From Opitutia bacterium (lineage in GTDB: Bacteria; Verrucomicrobiota; Verrucomicrobiia; Opitutales; Opitutaceae): 64,000 bases of DNA. The stretch spans positions 62,001 to 126,000 of the forward strand of contig JACRHT010000011.1 in NCBI GenBank assembly GCA_016217545.1, in the 5' to 3' direction. Every line of letters starts with the position of its first letter. The first letter of the stretch is position 1. The position numbers and the translations under genes are program-made. Positions 52,319 to 61,107 of the stretch are shown here, piece by piece. The notes below the pieces were generated by a model, which saw nothing but the letters and a program-made list of their open reading frames with translations, was not told where the DNA came from and did no database searches.

Positions 52319-54151
52319 TCAGCCGCCCTTGCGCGCCTCGAGTTCTTCCCAGCGGGCGAATGCCGCGGCGTGCTCGCGCTCGACGGTCTCGAGCCGCGCC
52401 TTCACCTCGGCAAACTTCGCGCCGCCGGTCTTGTAGAAATTCGCGTCGCCGAGCTTGGCCGTGAGATCGGCCTGCTCCTTTTCGAGCGCCTCGATGCGCG
52501 CCGGCAACGCGTCGAGTTCGGCACGCTCCTTGTTGGAGAGCTTCTTGGCTGGGCTGGCTGTAGCCGGGGTCGCTGACCCCGACTCCTTGACCTGCCTCTG
52601 TCCGGGGTCACCGACCCCGGCTACAGATTTCCGCGTCGCCTGCTTCTTCAACTCCGCCTGCCAGTCGCTGTAACCGCCGACGTAGTCGCCGACCTTGCCC
52701 TCACCCTCGAACACGAGCGTGCTCGTCACGACTTCGTCGAGGAACGCGCGATCGTGCGACACGAGCAGCAACGTGCCCGCGAACTCGACGAGCAAGTCCT
52801 CCAGCAGGTCGAGCGTCTCGGCGTCGAGGTCGTTCGTCGGTTCGTCGAGCACGAGCACGTTCGCCGGCTGCGTGAAGAGCTTCGCGAGCAGCAGGCGGTT
52901 GCGTTCGCCGCCCGAAAGCACGCGGGCAGGCGTGCGAGCGCGCGTCGGCTCGAAGAGGAAGTCCTGCAGATAACTGATGACGTTGCGCGTGCGGCCCTCG
53001 ATCGTGACGGTCGGGTTGCCGTTCGCGATGTTGTCGGCGACGGTCTTGTTGTCGTCGATCTGCGCGCGGAGCTGGTCGAAGTAGACGACCTCGAGATTCG
53101 TGCCGTGCTTGATCACGCCGCTCGTCGGCTGGAGCTGCCCGAGCAGGAGCTTGATCAACGTGGTCTTGCCCGCGCCGTTCGGTCCGAGGATGCCGATCTT
53201 TTCGCCGCGATTGATCGTGATGGAAAAATCGCGGAGCACGGTCTTCCCGCCCGCCCAAGTGTAAGTGACGTTCTCAGCCTCGACGACCTTCTGGCCGCTG
53301 CGCTCGGCCTCGGCGAGTTTGAGCGTCGCGGAGCCGACGCGCTCGCGGCGCGCACGGGCCTCGGCGCGCATTTGCTTGAGCGCGTTGATGCGCGCGGTGG
53401 CGCGCGAACGCTGCGCCTTCACGCCGCGGCGAATCCATTCCTCCTCCTGCGCGAGCTTCTTGTCGAAGGCTGCGCGCTGTTTCTCCTCCTCCTCGAGCAC
53501 CTGCTGCTTGCGGACGAGATAGGTGTCGTAGTCGCACGCCCAGCCGGCGAGCCGGCCGCGATCGAGTTCGACGATGCGCGTGGCGATCTTTCGGAGGAAC
53601 GCCCGGTCGTGCGTCACGAAGAACAGCGTGGGCTTCGTCTCGAGCAGCAGCTCTTCCAGCCAGAGGATCGACTCGAGATCGAGATGGTTCGTCGGCTCGT
53701 CGAGCAGCAGCAAATCCGGCTGTCCGGCCAGCGCGCGCGCCAGCAGCACGCGACGCTTCAGGCCGCCCGACAACGCGGAAAATTCCTGCGTCGGCGGGAC
53801 GCCGACGTGATTGATCAAATCCTCCACGCGCACGTCGCGCTGCCAGTCCTCCTCGTGATGATCGTCGTTGGGCCGCAGGCCGCTCGCGACGATGTCGTGG
53901 ACGTTGCCGGCCACGTCCGTGGGCACTTCCTGCGTCAGGCGCGCGTAGAGCGAGCCCTGCGGGCGAAACACGTCGCCCGTGTCCGGCTTCATCTCGCCCA
54001 TGATGACCTTCATCAGCGTCGACTTGCCCGCGCCGTTGCGGCCGACCAAGCACACGCGCTCGCCGGCCTCGATCTGGAAGTTGATGTGGTCGAGGATGGC
54101 GGGACCGCCAAAAGCGAGGCTGACGTCGAGGAGATTGAGGAGCGCTGGCAT
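52319..54151 (-). CDS. uup: ABC-F ATPase (Uup-like) carrying a REPIN in its linker
   Basis: 610 residues with two ABC cassettes in one chain. First: Walker A GRNGAGKST, signature LSGGLKRR, Walker B LLLDEPTNHLD. Second: GPNGAGKTT, LSGGERNR, VLDEPTNDLD. The linker and C-terminal coiled coil (about 530-608) are typical of Uup, which acts on ribosomes or branched DNA. Residues ~509-531 (KSVAGVGDPGQRQVKESGSA) are encoded by an inverted GTAG repeat pair and break the usual linker between the second cassette and the coiled coil. The gene runs opposite to the small gene at 54288. Confidence 0.95.
   Translation of the reverse strand: MPALLNLLDVSLAFGGPAILDHINFQIEAGERVCLVGRNGAGKSTLMKVIMGEMKPDTGDVFRPQGSLYARLTQEVPTDVAGNVHDIVASGLRPNDDHHEEDWQRDVRVEDLINHVGVPPTQEFSALSGGLKRRVLLARALAGQPDLLLLDEPTNHLDLESILWLEELLLETKPTLFFVTHDRAFLRKIATRIVELDRGRLAGWACDYDTYLVRKQQVLEEEEKQRAAFDKKLAQEEEWIRRGVKAQRSRATARINALKQMRAEARARRERVGSATLKLAEAERSGQKVVEAENVTYTWAGGKTVLRDFSITINRGEKIGILGPNGAGKTTLIKLLLGQLQPTSGVIKHGTNLEVVYFDQLRAQIDDNKTVADNIANGNPTVTIEGRTRNVISYLQDFLFEPTRARTPARVLSGGERNRLLLAKLFTQPANVLVLDEPTNDLDAETLDLLEDLLVEFAGTLLLVSHDRAFLDEVVTSTLVFEGEGKVGDYVGGYSDWQAELKKQATRKSVAGVGDPGQRQVKESGSATPATASPAKKLSNKERAELDALPARIEALEKEQADLTAKLGDANFYKTGGAKFAEVKARLETVEREHAAAFARWEELEARKGG
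52560..52624. repeat. REPIN-like inverted GTAG pair inside the ABC-F gene
   Basis: Left unit GTAGCCGGGGTCGCTGACC then CCG (52560-52581); right unit, other strand, GTAGCCGGGGTCGGTGACC then CCGG (52624-52602). The two units differ at one base of the first 22. It is in frame with the ABC-F coding sequence. Confidence 0.82.
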
Positions 54152-54287
54152 GCGTGAAGCCGGCCACGTTGCGCCACGGCCGGGCGCAGTTCAAGGACGG
54201 GTTTTTCTGGAGGTGACCATCGCTGCACAGTGCACCCTCGGCGCCGTGACGCCTCCCGCGCCACGCCAACCTCAACCGAGAAACACC

Positions 54288-54482
54288 ATGAAAGACCCGC
54301 TCACCAAAGACCAGTTCGTCGCCGTGCTCGAAGCTGCCGGCATCGACGCCACGCGGCGTGCCCGACTCCATCAGGAGTTCGAGCGCCAGCAACCGGCCGC
54401 CCACGAGAAATTCCTCGCATGGCTCGGCCTCCCGCCCGCGGAGATCGCCCGCATCCGCGAGCATTCCCGCGCGGCGAACTGA
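54288..54482 (+). CDS. Small protein homologous to the C-terminal domain of the next gene's MerR regulator
   Basis: 64 residues: KDQFVAVLEAAGIDATRRAR, then LHQEFERQQPAAHEKFLAWL and GLPPAEIARIREHSRAAN. This aligns over its length with the last ~60 residues of the MerR-family protein at 54537 (NKERWVALLRAAGMDDAEMR, with FERQSPEAHRDFLESLGIPA). It is a free-standing copy of that effector or sensor domain. It lies 54 bp ahead of the regulator, separated by a strong hairpin. It might form mixed dimers with the regulator or act as an independent sensor. Reading starts at ATG 54288. Confidence 0.72.
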   Translation: MKDPLTKDQFVAVLEAAGIDATRRARLHQEFERQQPAAHEKFLAWLGLPPAEIARIREHSRAAN

Positions 54483-54491
54483 GTCTTCCCT

Positions 54492-54529
54492 GGCGAGCCC
54501 GCCGCCCGCATGCTGGCGGCGGGCTCGCC
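54492..54529. promoter_or_regulatory. 15-bp perfect hairpin between the small gene and the MerR gene
   Basis: GGCGAGCCCGCCGCC, 8-nt loop CGCATGCT, GGCGGCGGGCTCGCC, then TCTTCCC. It ends 7 bp before the MerR start codon, so in mRNA it would hide the ribosome site or stop upstream transcription. Confidence 0.7.
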
Positions 54530-54536
54530 TCTTCCC

Positions 54537-55082
54537 ATGACCACCATCCGCCAACTCGCCGCGGAATTCGGCCTCACGCGCAGCACGCTGCTTTACTACG
54601 ACCGCATCGGCCTGCTGCGGCCGGACTACCGCACCGCGTCGGGCTACCGTCTCTACAATGCGACCGACCGCGCGCGCCTTGCCGCCATCTGCCGTTACCG
54701 CGCGGCGGGGCTGCCGCTGGAGAAGATCGCGACCGTGCTCGATGCAACGCAGGAGCCGAAATCCGCCGTCCACGCCGCCCTGCACGAGCGCCTCACCGCG
54801 TTGAACCGCGAGATCGCCGCGCTGCGTCGCCAGCAACAGGTCGTGATCGACCTGTTGGGCCCGACCCGCCGCGCACGCCGCACGCGCATCATGAACAAGG
54901 AGCGCTGGGTCGCGCTCCTCCGCGCGGCCGGCATGGACGACGCCGAGATGCGCCAGTGGCACGTCGCGTTCGAGCGCCAATCGCCGGAAGCGCATCGCGA
55001 TTTCCTCGAGTCGCTCGGCATCCCGGCAGCGGAGATTCGCCGCATCCGGCGGGCGTCGCGCGCCGCAAACCGGACGGCCTAA
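54537..55082 (+). CDS. MerR-family transcriptional regulator
   Basis: 181 residues. The N-terminal MerR winged helix (about 1-70, IRQLAAEFGLTRSTLLYYDR and ASGYRLYNATDRARL) precedes a coiled coil (about 80-115). A C-terminal domain (residues ~122-181) begins with MNKERWVALLRAAG. The preceding small gene is a separate copy of this last domain. MerR proteins twist the -35/-10 spacer of target promoters in response to a ligand; here the C-terminal domain would be the sensor. It lies 94 bp before an ADOP permease gene that may be its target. Start ATG 54537 was chosen over an upstream ATG in the hairpin loop. Confidence 0.9.
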   Translation: MTTIRQLAAEFGLTRSTLLYYDRIGLLRPDYRTASGYRLYNATDRARLAAICRYRAAGLPLEKIATVLDATQEPKSAVHAALHERLTALNREIAALRRQQQVVIDLLGPTRRARRTRIMNKERWVALLRAAGMDDAEMRQWHVAFERQSPEAHRDFLESLGIPAAEIRRIRRASRAANRTA

Positions 55083-55176
55083 ATCCACGCCGGGCCGGCA
55101 ATTTGTTCCGCGCTAGACAAACGGCGCGATCGGCGGCGCTTGGGCTGAGTTTCGTCGAACCGCACCCCGCCGCATC

Positions 55177-58053
55177 ATGGATCTCCTCAAGACCGCCCTC
55201 CGCGCCTTGCGCGCCCAGCCCCTGTTCAGCGCGCTCGTCATCGGCCTCCTTGCCCTGGGCATCGGCGCCAACACCGCCATCTTCTCCGTCGTCCACGCCG
55301 TCCTCCTCAAGCCTCTGCCCTACCCGCAGCCCGGCGAACTCGTGATGGTGCGCAAGCCGCCGCGCGATCCCGCCGCCAACCTCCCCGGCGGCGGCGACAT
55401 GATGCCCGACAACGAATTCCTCGGATGGATCGAGGCCGTGCCGAAGACCTTCCGTGCGCTCGCCGCCTACCGCAACAACGCCTCGACCCTCCTGCGCGGC
55501 GACGGCGCCGTGCGCGTGCCGACCGCGGCGGTGACCGGCGAGTTTTTCCCTTTGCTCGGGGTGAGCGCGTGGCGCGGCCGGCTCTTCGGCGCCGACGAAC
55601 TCAAGCCCGGCGCGCCGATGACCGCCGTGCTGAGCTACAGCGCGTGGCAGTCGCGCTTCAACGGCGCCGATAGCGCCCTCGGCGAAGTCGTCACGATCGA
55701 CGACCAACCCCACACCATCATCGGCGTGCTGCCGCCGGGTTTCGAATTCACCGATCCCGTGCAATTCTGGCGGCCGCTCCAACTCGCCCCCAACGCTCCC
55801 GGCCAGCTCCGCATCCAGATGGTCCGCGTCTTCGGCCGCCTGCTGCCCGGCACGACGCAGGACACCGCCCGCCGCGAACTCGACGAACTCTCCGCACGAT
55901 TCTGGGGCAACCTCAGCACCGGCTTCATCGACAACGGCCCCGCCGACGGCGGCCGTCGCGCGGCGAATCCGCCACCGGACGCTCCCGCGAACGGCAACGT
56001 CGCTGCCACCCGCACCGTGGTCGCTCCGCCAACCAGCAACGCCGAGCCCGCCGCGCCGAACGCCGACGGACTGCCGCGCGGCGTGAGCCTCCAGTTGCCG
56101 CCGGGCGCGGACCCCAACGATCCGCGCGTCAAGGCCGCCATCGCCTCCGCACTCGCGCAACGTCAGGCCGCCCCGTCGAGCGAATCCGCCCCGGTCGTAA
56201 CCCGCGTCGTCGCCGAGCCGGCCGCCGCTCCCACGAGCGAGCGCCGCGCGGAGCCTGCCGTTTCGCCAGCCGCTCCCGGCCCGGCAGTGGAGCGCCGCAT
56301 CGCCAGCGGTCCCGGAAGTGCGCCGGCCGGTGGGCCGCCGCGCCTCCAACTGCCCTTCGCCGACTCCAAGGCCCAGCTCGTCACCTTGCAGGAACAACTC
56401 GCCCGCCAGTCGCGGGCGACGCTCTGGCTGCTGCTGTGCGCCGTGGGTTTCGTGCTGCTCATCGCCTGCGCCAACATCGCCAATCTCCAGCTCGCCCGCG
56501 CCGCCGCCCGCCGCCGCGACATCGCGGTGCGCGCCGCCCTCGGCGCCTCGCCCACGCGCCTCGCCGGCGAGTTGCTCGCCGAGAATCTCCTGCTCGCGCT
56601 GCTCGGCGGCGCCGCCGGTCTCGTGCTCGCGTGGTGGAGCACGCGGGTGTTGCAGGTGTGGCTCGTAGACTACCTGCCGCGCGTGAATCCCGTGGGCGTC
56701 AACGTCACCGTGCTCGGCTTCGCGCTCGGACTCGCGGCGCTCGCCGGCGTCGCGTTCGGCCTGGCGCCGGCGTGGCAGGGCATGCGTGTGGACCTGCTTG
56801 AGACACTCAAGGAGGGCGGCACGCAGGCCTCGCGCGGCGGCTCGCGTTGGCGTCAGGCGCTCGTCGCCTTCGAGATCGCGCTCGCGCTCGTGCTCGCGAT
56901 CAACACCGGCCTGCTGGTCCGCAGCATCTACAAACTCTACTCGACCGACCTCGGCTTCCGCACCGGCGACGTGATGACTGCCAACCTTTCCCTGCCGCGC
57001 CGCTACGGCACGCCGGCTCAGCAACGCGATTTCACCCAGCGCTGGCTGGAGAACATCCGCGCCCTGCCGGGCGTGAAGACCGCCGCCGTCACCGACCTCC
57101 CGCCCCTCTCGCCTTACGCGCAGATGGTGCTCACGGCCTCGGCGCAAGGCTCCACGGGCAACACCAACGCCTCCGTCAATTCCGCGCCGCAACAGATGGC
57201 CGTGGCCGCGGCGTCGCCCGAGTTTTTCTCCGCCACCGGCATCGCGCTGAAACAAGGCCGCGTCTTCACCGATCAGGACGGCGCGGAAGCCCCGCCCGTC
57301 GCGGTCGTGAACGAGGCCTTCGTGAAGCAATACTACCCGCAAGGCCTCACGCTCGGCGCGCAAATCACCGTGCCGTCGCTCGCCCCCGGCACGCGACGCG
57401 GCCAGCCGGCGCCGACCGCCGCCATCGTCGGCGTGGTCGCCGACGTGCGCCCGCGTGGCTTCGAGAGCACGGCGCAGCCGCTGGCGTATTTCCCCTTCGC
57501 GCAACAACCGCGCGCACGCGTCACGGCCGTCGTGCATTTCACCGGCGACGCGGCCACGCTGTCGCGGCTCATCACGCAGGCGACGCACAAGGTCGACGCG
57601 GGACTCGCCCTCGACAATCCCTCGACGCTCGAGGCGCAGATCAACCGCCAGAACGCACCACGGCGCATCACGCTGTTCCTGACGAGTGCGTTCGCCGCCA
57701 CCGCGGTGCTGCTCGCAGCCCTCGGGATTTTCGGCGTCATGAGCTACACGGTGACGCAGCGCACGCAGGAGATCGGCGTGCGCATGGCGCTGGGCGCCGA
57801 CACGGCGACAATCCTGCGCTGGATTCTCGGTTACGGCGGCGCCGCGATCGGAGTCGGACTCGCTGCGGGGCTCGCCCTGACGTTCGCCACCAGCCAGCTG
57901 CTCAGCACGTTCCTCGTAGGGATCACGGCGCTCGATCCGGTCGTCATCGCTACCGGTGTGCTCGCGCTCGGCTTGGTGGGGCTGCTCGCCTGCTGGTTCC
58001 CCGCCCGCCGCGCCACCCGCGTGAATCCCGTCGACGCACTGCGGACGGAGTGA
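55177..58053 (+). CDS. ADOP/MacB-type ABC transporter permease with Pro/Ala-rich insert
   Basis: 958 residues, same two-repeat plan as the permease at 36741. The N-terminal helix is LFSALVIGLLALGIGANTAI, FtsX membrane helices occur near residues 410-435 (LLLCAVGFVLLIACANIANL) and at the C-terminus (ILRWILGYGGAAIGVGLAAG). Residues ~250-388 are a low-complexity Pro/Ala/Ser/Arg-rich stretch (e.g. PPPDAPANGNVAATR, SAPVVTRVVAEPAAAP) inserted at the end of the first periplasmic domain, absent from the other copy and from usual family members. It probably functions as efflux or export permease, possibly under the MerR regulator upstream. The partner ATPase is not adjacent. The stop is 3 bp from that of a convergent gene. 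Confidence 0.9.
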   Translation: MDLLKTALRALRAQPLFSALVIGLLALGIGANTAIFSVVHAVLLKPLPYPQPGELVMVRKPPRDPAANLPGGGDMMPDNEFLGWIEAVPKTFRALAAYRNNASTLLRGDGAVRVPTAAVTGEFFPLLGVSAWRGRLFGADELKPGAPMTAVLSYSAWQSRFNGADSALGEVVTIDDQPHTIIGVLPPGFEFTDPVQFWRPLQLAPNAPGQLRIQMVRVFGRLLPGTTQDTARRELDELSARFWGNLSTGFIDNGPADGGRRAANPPPDAPANGNVAATRTVVAPPTSNAEPAAPNADGLPRGVSLQLPPGADPNDPRVKAAIASALAQRQAAPSSESAPVVTRVVAEPAAAPTSERRAEPAVSPAAPGPAVERRIASGPGSAPAGGPPRLQLPFADSKAQLVTLQEQLARQSRATLWLLLCAVGFVLLIACANIANLQLARAAARRRDIAVRAALGASPTRLAGELLAENLLLALLGGAAGLVLAWWSTRVLQVWLVDYLPRVNPVGVNVTVLGFALGLAALAGVAFGLAPAWQGMRVDLLETLKEGGTQASRGGSRWRQALVAFEIALALVLAINTGLLVRSIYKLYSTDLGFRTGDVMTANLSLPRRYGTPAQQRDFTQRWLENIRALPGVKTAAVTDLPPLSPYAQMVLTASAQGSTGNTNASVNSAPQQMAVAAASPEFFSATGIALKQGRVFTDQDGAEAPPVAVVNEAFVKQYYPQGLTLGAQITVPSLAPGTRRGQPAPTAAIVGVVADVRPRGFESTAQPLAYFPFAQQPRARVTAVVHFTGDAATLSRLITQATHKVDAGLALDNPSTLEAQINRQNAPRRITLFLTSAFAATAVLLAALGIFGVMSYTVTQRTQEIGVRMALGADTATILRWILGYGGAAIGVGLAAGLALTFATSQLLSTFLVGITALDPVVIATGVLALGLVGLLACWFPARRATRVNPVDALRTE

Positions 58054-58056
58054 CGA

Positions 58057-58998
58057 TCACGGGCGCGGCGCGGGTTCGCGCAGCCACCCGCCCAATTCGT
58101 GCGCGGCGAAGCGCTCGAACCCGTCGCCGCCCAGCTGCTCGCGCGCTCTCTCGCGGGCCGTCGCGCGCAATTGGGCGATCGCCTGATTTTCCTGCGTCTT
58201 CGTGATGCTGCGATCCATGAGCAGCTCGTGCTTGGTGCGCCGCAGATCGCAAAAGGCGACGTAGACGCGCAGCAGCTTCTCCGGGGGCAACGCGGCGTCT
58301 TCGCCGAGCACATTGCACCAATAATCGAAATCCCCATCTGCGCGACGCACGTAGACCGCAGCCGTGGACGGCTCGAGCACCATCAAGGCCGTGCGGACCC
58401 GCGCCAGGCGCGCGGCATCGAAGTCGACCGCCACCGGCACGCGCTGGTCCGCCGCTGCCCGCGCGCGCGCATTGCAGTCGATCCACAGTCGCTCCGCCTC
58501 CGCCAGCCAAAGCAGTTTCTCGTCCGGCACGCCCAGGCCCGACGCGCGCTCGCGCACCTTGGCCATGCCGGGCGCGGCGCGGAAGAGATACTCGGCTTTC
58601 TCGTCTGCGGTGAGCACCGCGCCCAGTTGCGCCGCAAAATCGGCATCGGCCTGGGCGCGGAGCGCATCGGCTTCCGCGCGTGAAATGCGACCGACGATCC
58701 GGTCGCGCCACCAAGCCCGGCGGGCGCTTTGGCGGTTCAGCTCGAGCGATTTCACCGCCTCCGCCTTCGCCGGAGGGAGATTCGTGACCTCCGGGGCGCC
58801 GGCGTCCCACCAATGCAGCGTATGCGCGAGCACGAGGCTGGTCTCGGCCGAAGGCACGCCGGCGCGTTTGAGCCGTTCCACGTTTTCGGGCAGCGTCAAC
58901 TGCGGATCGAGCAACTGAAGCGTGCTTCCCTGCGGGTATTCGGCAGCCAGTCCCGCGATTCCAACCAGTGCAAAGCCCAGCCAACAGGGGATTTTCAT
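58057..58998 (-). CDS. Hypothetical exported protein
   Basis: 313 residues. Residues ~1-19 form a signal peptide (MKIPCWLGFALVGIAGLAA). The remainder is helical (KAEAVKSLELNRQSARRAWW, LRAQADADFAAQLGAVLTAD, LLMDRSITKTQENQAIAQL) with few Cys and no recognised catalytic motif. Ala- and Arg-rich composition fits the genome. It is convergent with the ADOP permease with only 3 bp between stops. No function can be assigned. Start set at ATG 58998, because longer frames upstream have no signal sequence. Confidence 0.72.
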   Translation of the reverse strand: MKIPCWLGFALVGIAGLAAEYPQGSTLQLLDPQLTLPENVERLKRAGVPSAETSLVLAHTLHWWDAGAPEVTNLPPAKAEAVKSLELNRQSARRAWWRDRIVGRISRAEADALRAQADADFAAQLGAVLTADEKAEYLFRAAPGMAKVRERASGLGVPDEKLLWLAEAERLWIDCNARARAAADQRVPVAVDFDAARLARVRTALMVLEPSTAAVYVRRADGDFDYWCNVLGEDAALPPEKLLRVYVAFCDLRRTKHELLMDRSITKTQENQAIAQLRATARERAREQLGGDGFERFAAHELGGWLREPAPRP

Positions 58999-59254
58999 GC
59001 AGACAAGCGGCCCGCCTTTCCCATGGGACAAAGGCCGCGGCGCGACAAGGCGGTTTTCGCCGATCGGCGACGGTCCCCGGCCCGGCGGCTCCATCACTAA
59101 AAGTTGTGACCCCGCCAAATCGCGCGCGACCAGTAGCAGGCGTGTTCCCGAACGCCAAAAACCGGAGCATAATCCCGCCAAATAATGCACAGATATGGCC
59201 AAGTCTTGGGATGACGCGGCGCGCCCTGCGGGGCATCCTTTCCCCCATCTACCT

Positions 59255-61093
59255 ATGGTAAGCCCCAACTCGTCCACGCCGGGCGGACAACCCGGAAGCG
59301 CTGCCGCTTCGTCCGCCGAAAAGACCACCATTCCCGACGTCGTCATCCGACTCGCCGGCAACTCGCAGGACGGCATCCAGTCCGTCGGCGGTTTCCTCGC
59401 CCGCCTCGCGGGCCGCAGCGACCAGGACGTCATGACCTACATGACGATCCCCGCCACCATCTCCGGCGGCCCGTCGATCTTCCAGGTCCGCATGGGCACC
59501 GGCGACATCCTGTCGTCGGGCGACCAAGCCGACTTCCTCGTCGCGTTCTACCAACACAGCTACGAGTCGCACATCGGCGCGCTCCGCCCGGGCGGCGTGC
59601 TCATCTACGACACCGACCACGTCAAACCGAACCCCGACGACCGCCGCTTCACCAACGTCGGCATCCCGATCACCTCCGCGACCGTCGAAGCCGTCGGCGG
59701 CACCGGCAAGGATAAGGGCAAAAACATTTTCGTGCTCGGCCTGATCGCGCGCATCTTCGACCTCGACGTGCCGAAGCTCAGCACGCTGATCAAGGAGCGC
59801 CTCGGCGGCCGCGGCGACGAAGCCGTGCGCAACGCCATGATGGCTTTCGACGCCGGCTACGCGCACCCGGTGGAGAACCTCCTCGGCCACCTCTATCGCT
59901 TCGCCCGCGCCACCTCGGCCGGCACCACGGCCTCGCGCCCCGCCGTCACGATGGACGGCAACACCGCGATGGTCTACGGCCTCCTCACCGCCGGCGTCCG
60001 CTACGGCGCCGCGTATCCCATCACGCCGTGGTCCTCGATCATGGAAATGCTCCGCACGGAGCTGCCGAAATACGGCGGTCTCTTCGTGCAGGCTGAGGAC
60101 GAAATCGCCGCCGTCTCGCACGCGCTCGGCTTCGCCTACTCCGGCCATCTCTCCGTCACCGGCAGCTCCGGCCCCGGCCTCTCACTGAAGATGGAAGCCC
60201 TCGGCTGGGGCAGCATGGCGGAAATCCCGCTCATCTGCATCAACGTCCAGCGCGGCGGCCCGTCCACGGGCTTGCCCACCAGCATCGAGCAATCCGATCT
60301 CATGCAGGCGCTCTACGGTTCGCACGGCGACACGCCGCGCGTCGTGCTCGCGCCGAAGGACGTCGAGGACTGCTTCTACATCGCCATCGAAGCCGCGCGC
60401 ATCGCCAAGGAATTCTCCACGCCGGTCATCATCCTCACCGACCAGGCGCTCGCGACCCGCATCGAAGCCTTCGAGGAGCCCGACCTGAAGAACCTCGTCA
60501 AGGAGCACACCCTCGACCTCACGCCCGCACCGGTCGACTACAAGCCCTACCCGCTCGACACCTGGCCGAAGCACGTGCCGCCCGGCACGCGCATGCTCTC
60601 GGGCAAATACCCGACCGTCACCGGCCTCGAGCACGACGAAGCCGGCCATCCCTCCGGCAGCCCCGCCGTGCACGCCAAGATGAACGCGCGCCGCCGCGAG
60701 AAGATCAAAGCCGTCGCGAAATCGCTCCCCGCGCACGAGATCTACGGCGACCAATCCGGCGACGTCCTTGTCGTCGGCTGGTGCTCCACCTACGGCCCGA
60801 TCCGCGAGGCGGTGAACCAACTCCGCAAATCGGACAACGCCCCGAAGATCGGCCAGCTCCACCTGCGCCACCTCGCGCCCTTCGCGCCCGGCCTCGGCGA
60901 GATTTTTGCCCGCTACAAGAAAGTCGTCGTGTGCGAACTCAACGACGAGGGTCTCTACGGCTACGGCCAGCTCGCCTCGCTCCTGCGCGCCGCCTACGCC
61001 AACCCAGCCATCGTCTCGGTCACCAAGACCGACGGTCTCACGTTCAAGGTCCGCGAGATCGTCGCGGGCGTCCAAAAACATCTCTCAGCCTGA
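59255..61093 (+). CDS. korA: 2-oxoacid:ferredoxin oxidoreductase subunit alpha (gamma-alpha fusion)
   Basis: 612 residues. An N-terminal gamma-type domain (about 25-200, VIRLAGNSQDGIQSVGGFLA) precedes the alpha pyrimidine-binding domain (about 230-450, YGAAYPITPWSSIMEML...QAEDEIAAVSHALG) and a C-terminal transketolase-like domain. It pairs with KorB 14 bp downstream. The complex decarboxylates 2-oxoglutarate or another 2-oxoacid to acyl-CoA, reducing ferredoxin, as in the reductive or anaerobic TCA branch. Start ATG 59255 (MVSPNSSTPG) was chosen, but 20 further codons back to ATG 59195 are possible. Confidence 0.93.
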   Translation: MVSPNSSTPGGQPGSAAASSAEKTTIPDVVIRLAGNSQDGIQSVGGFLARLAGRSDQDVMTYMTIPATISGGPSIFQVRMGTGDILSSGDQADFLVAFYQHSYESHIGALRPGGVLIYDTDHVKPNPDDRRFTNVGIPITSATVEAVGGTGKDKGKNIFVLGLIARIFDLDVPKLSTLIKERLGGRGDEAVRNAMMAFDAGYAHPVENLLGHLYRFARATSAGTTASRPAVTMDGNTAMVYGLLTAGVRYGAAYPITPWSSIMEMLRTELPKYGGLFVQAEDEIAAVSHALGFAYSGHLSVTGSSGPGLSLKMEALGWGSMAEIPLICINVQRGGPSTGLPTSIEQSDLMQALYGSHGDTPRVVLAPKDVEDCFYIAIEAARIAKEFSTPVIILTDQALATRIEAFEEPDLKNLVKEHTLDLTPAPVDYKPYPLDTWPKHVPPGTRMLSGKYPTVTGLEHDEAGHPSGSPAVHAKMNARRREKIKAVAKSLPAHEIYGDQSGDVLVVGWCSTYGPIREAVNQLRKSDNAPKIGQLHLRHLAPFAPGLGEIFARYKKVVVCELNDEGLYGYGQLASLLRAAYANPAIVSVTKTDGLTFKVREIVAGVQKHLSA

Positions 61094-61107
61094 ACCCACC
61101 CCACGCC

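Noticed and set aside
58999-59433. N-terminal extension of the 58057-58998 gene up to 59433
   Set aside because: The added 145 residues show no homology or signal and overlap the divergent korA start; ATG 58998 begins a proper signal peptide.
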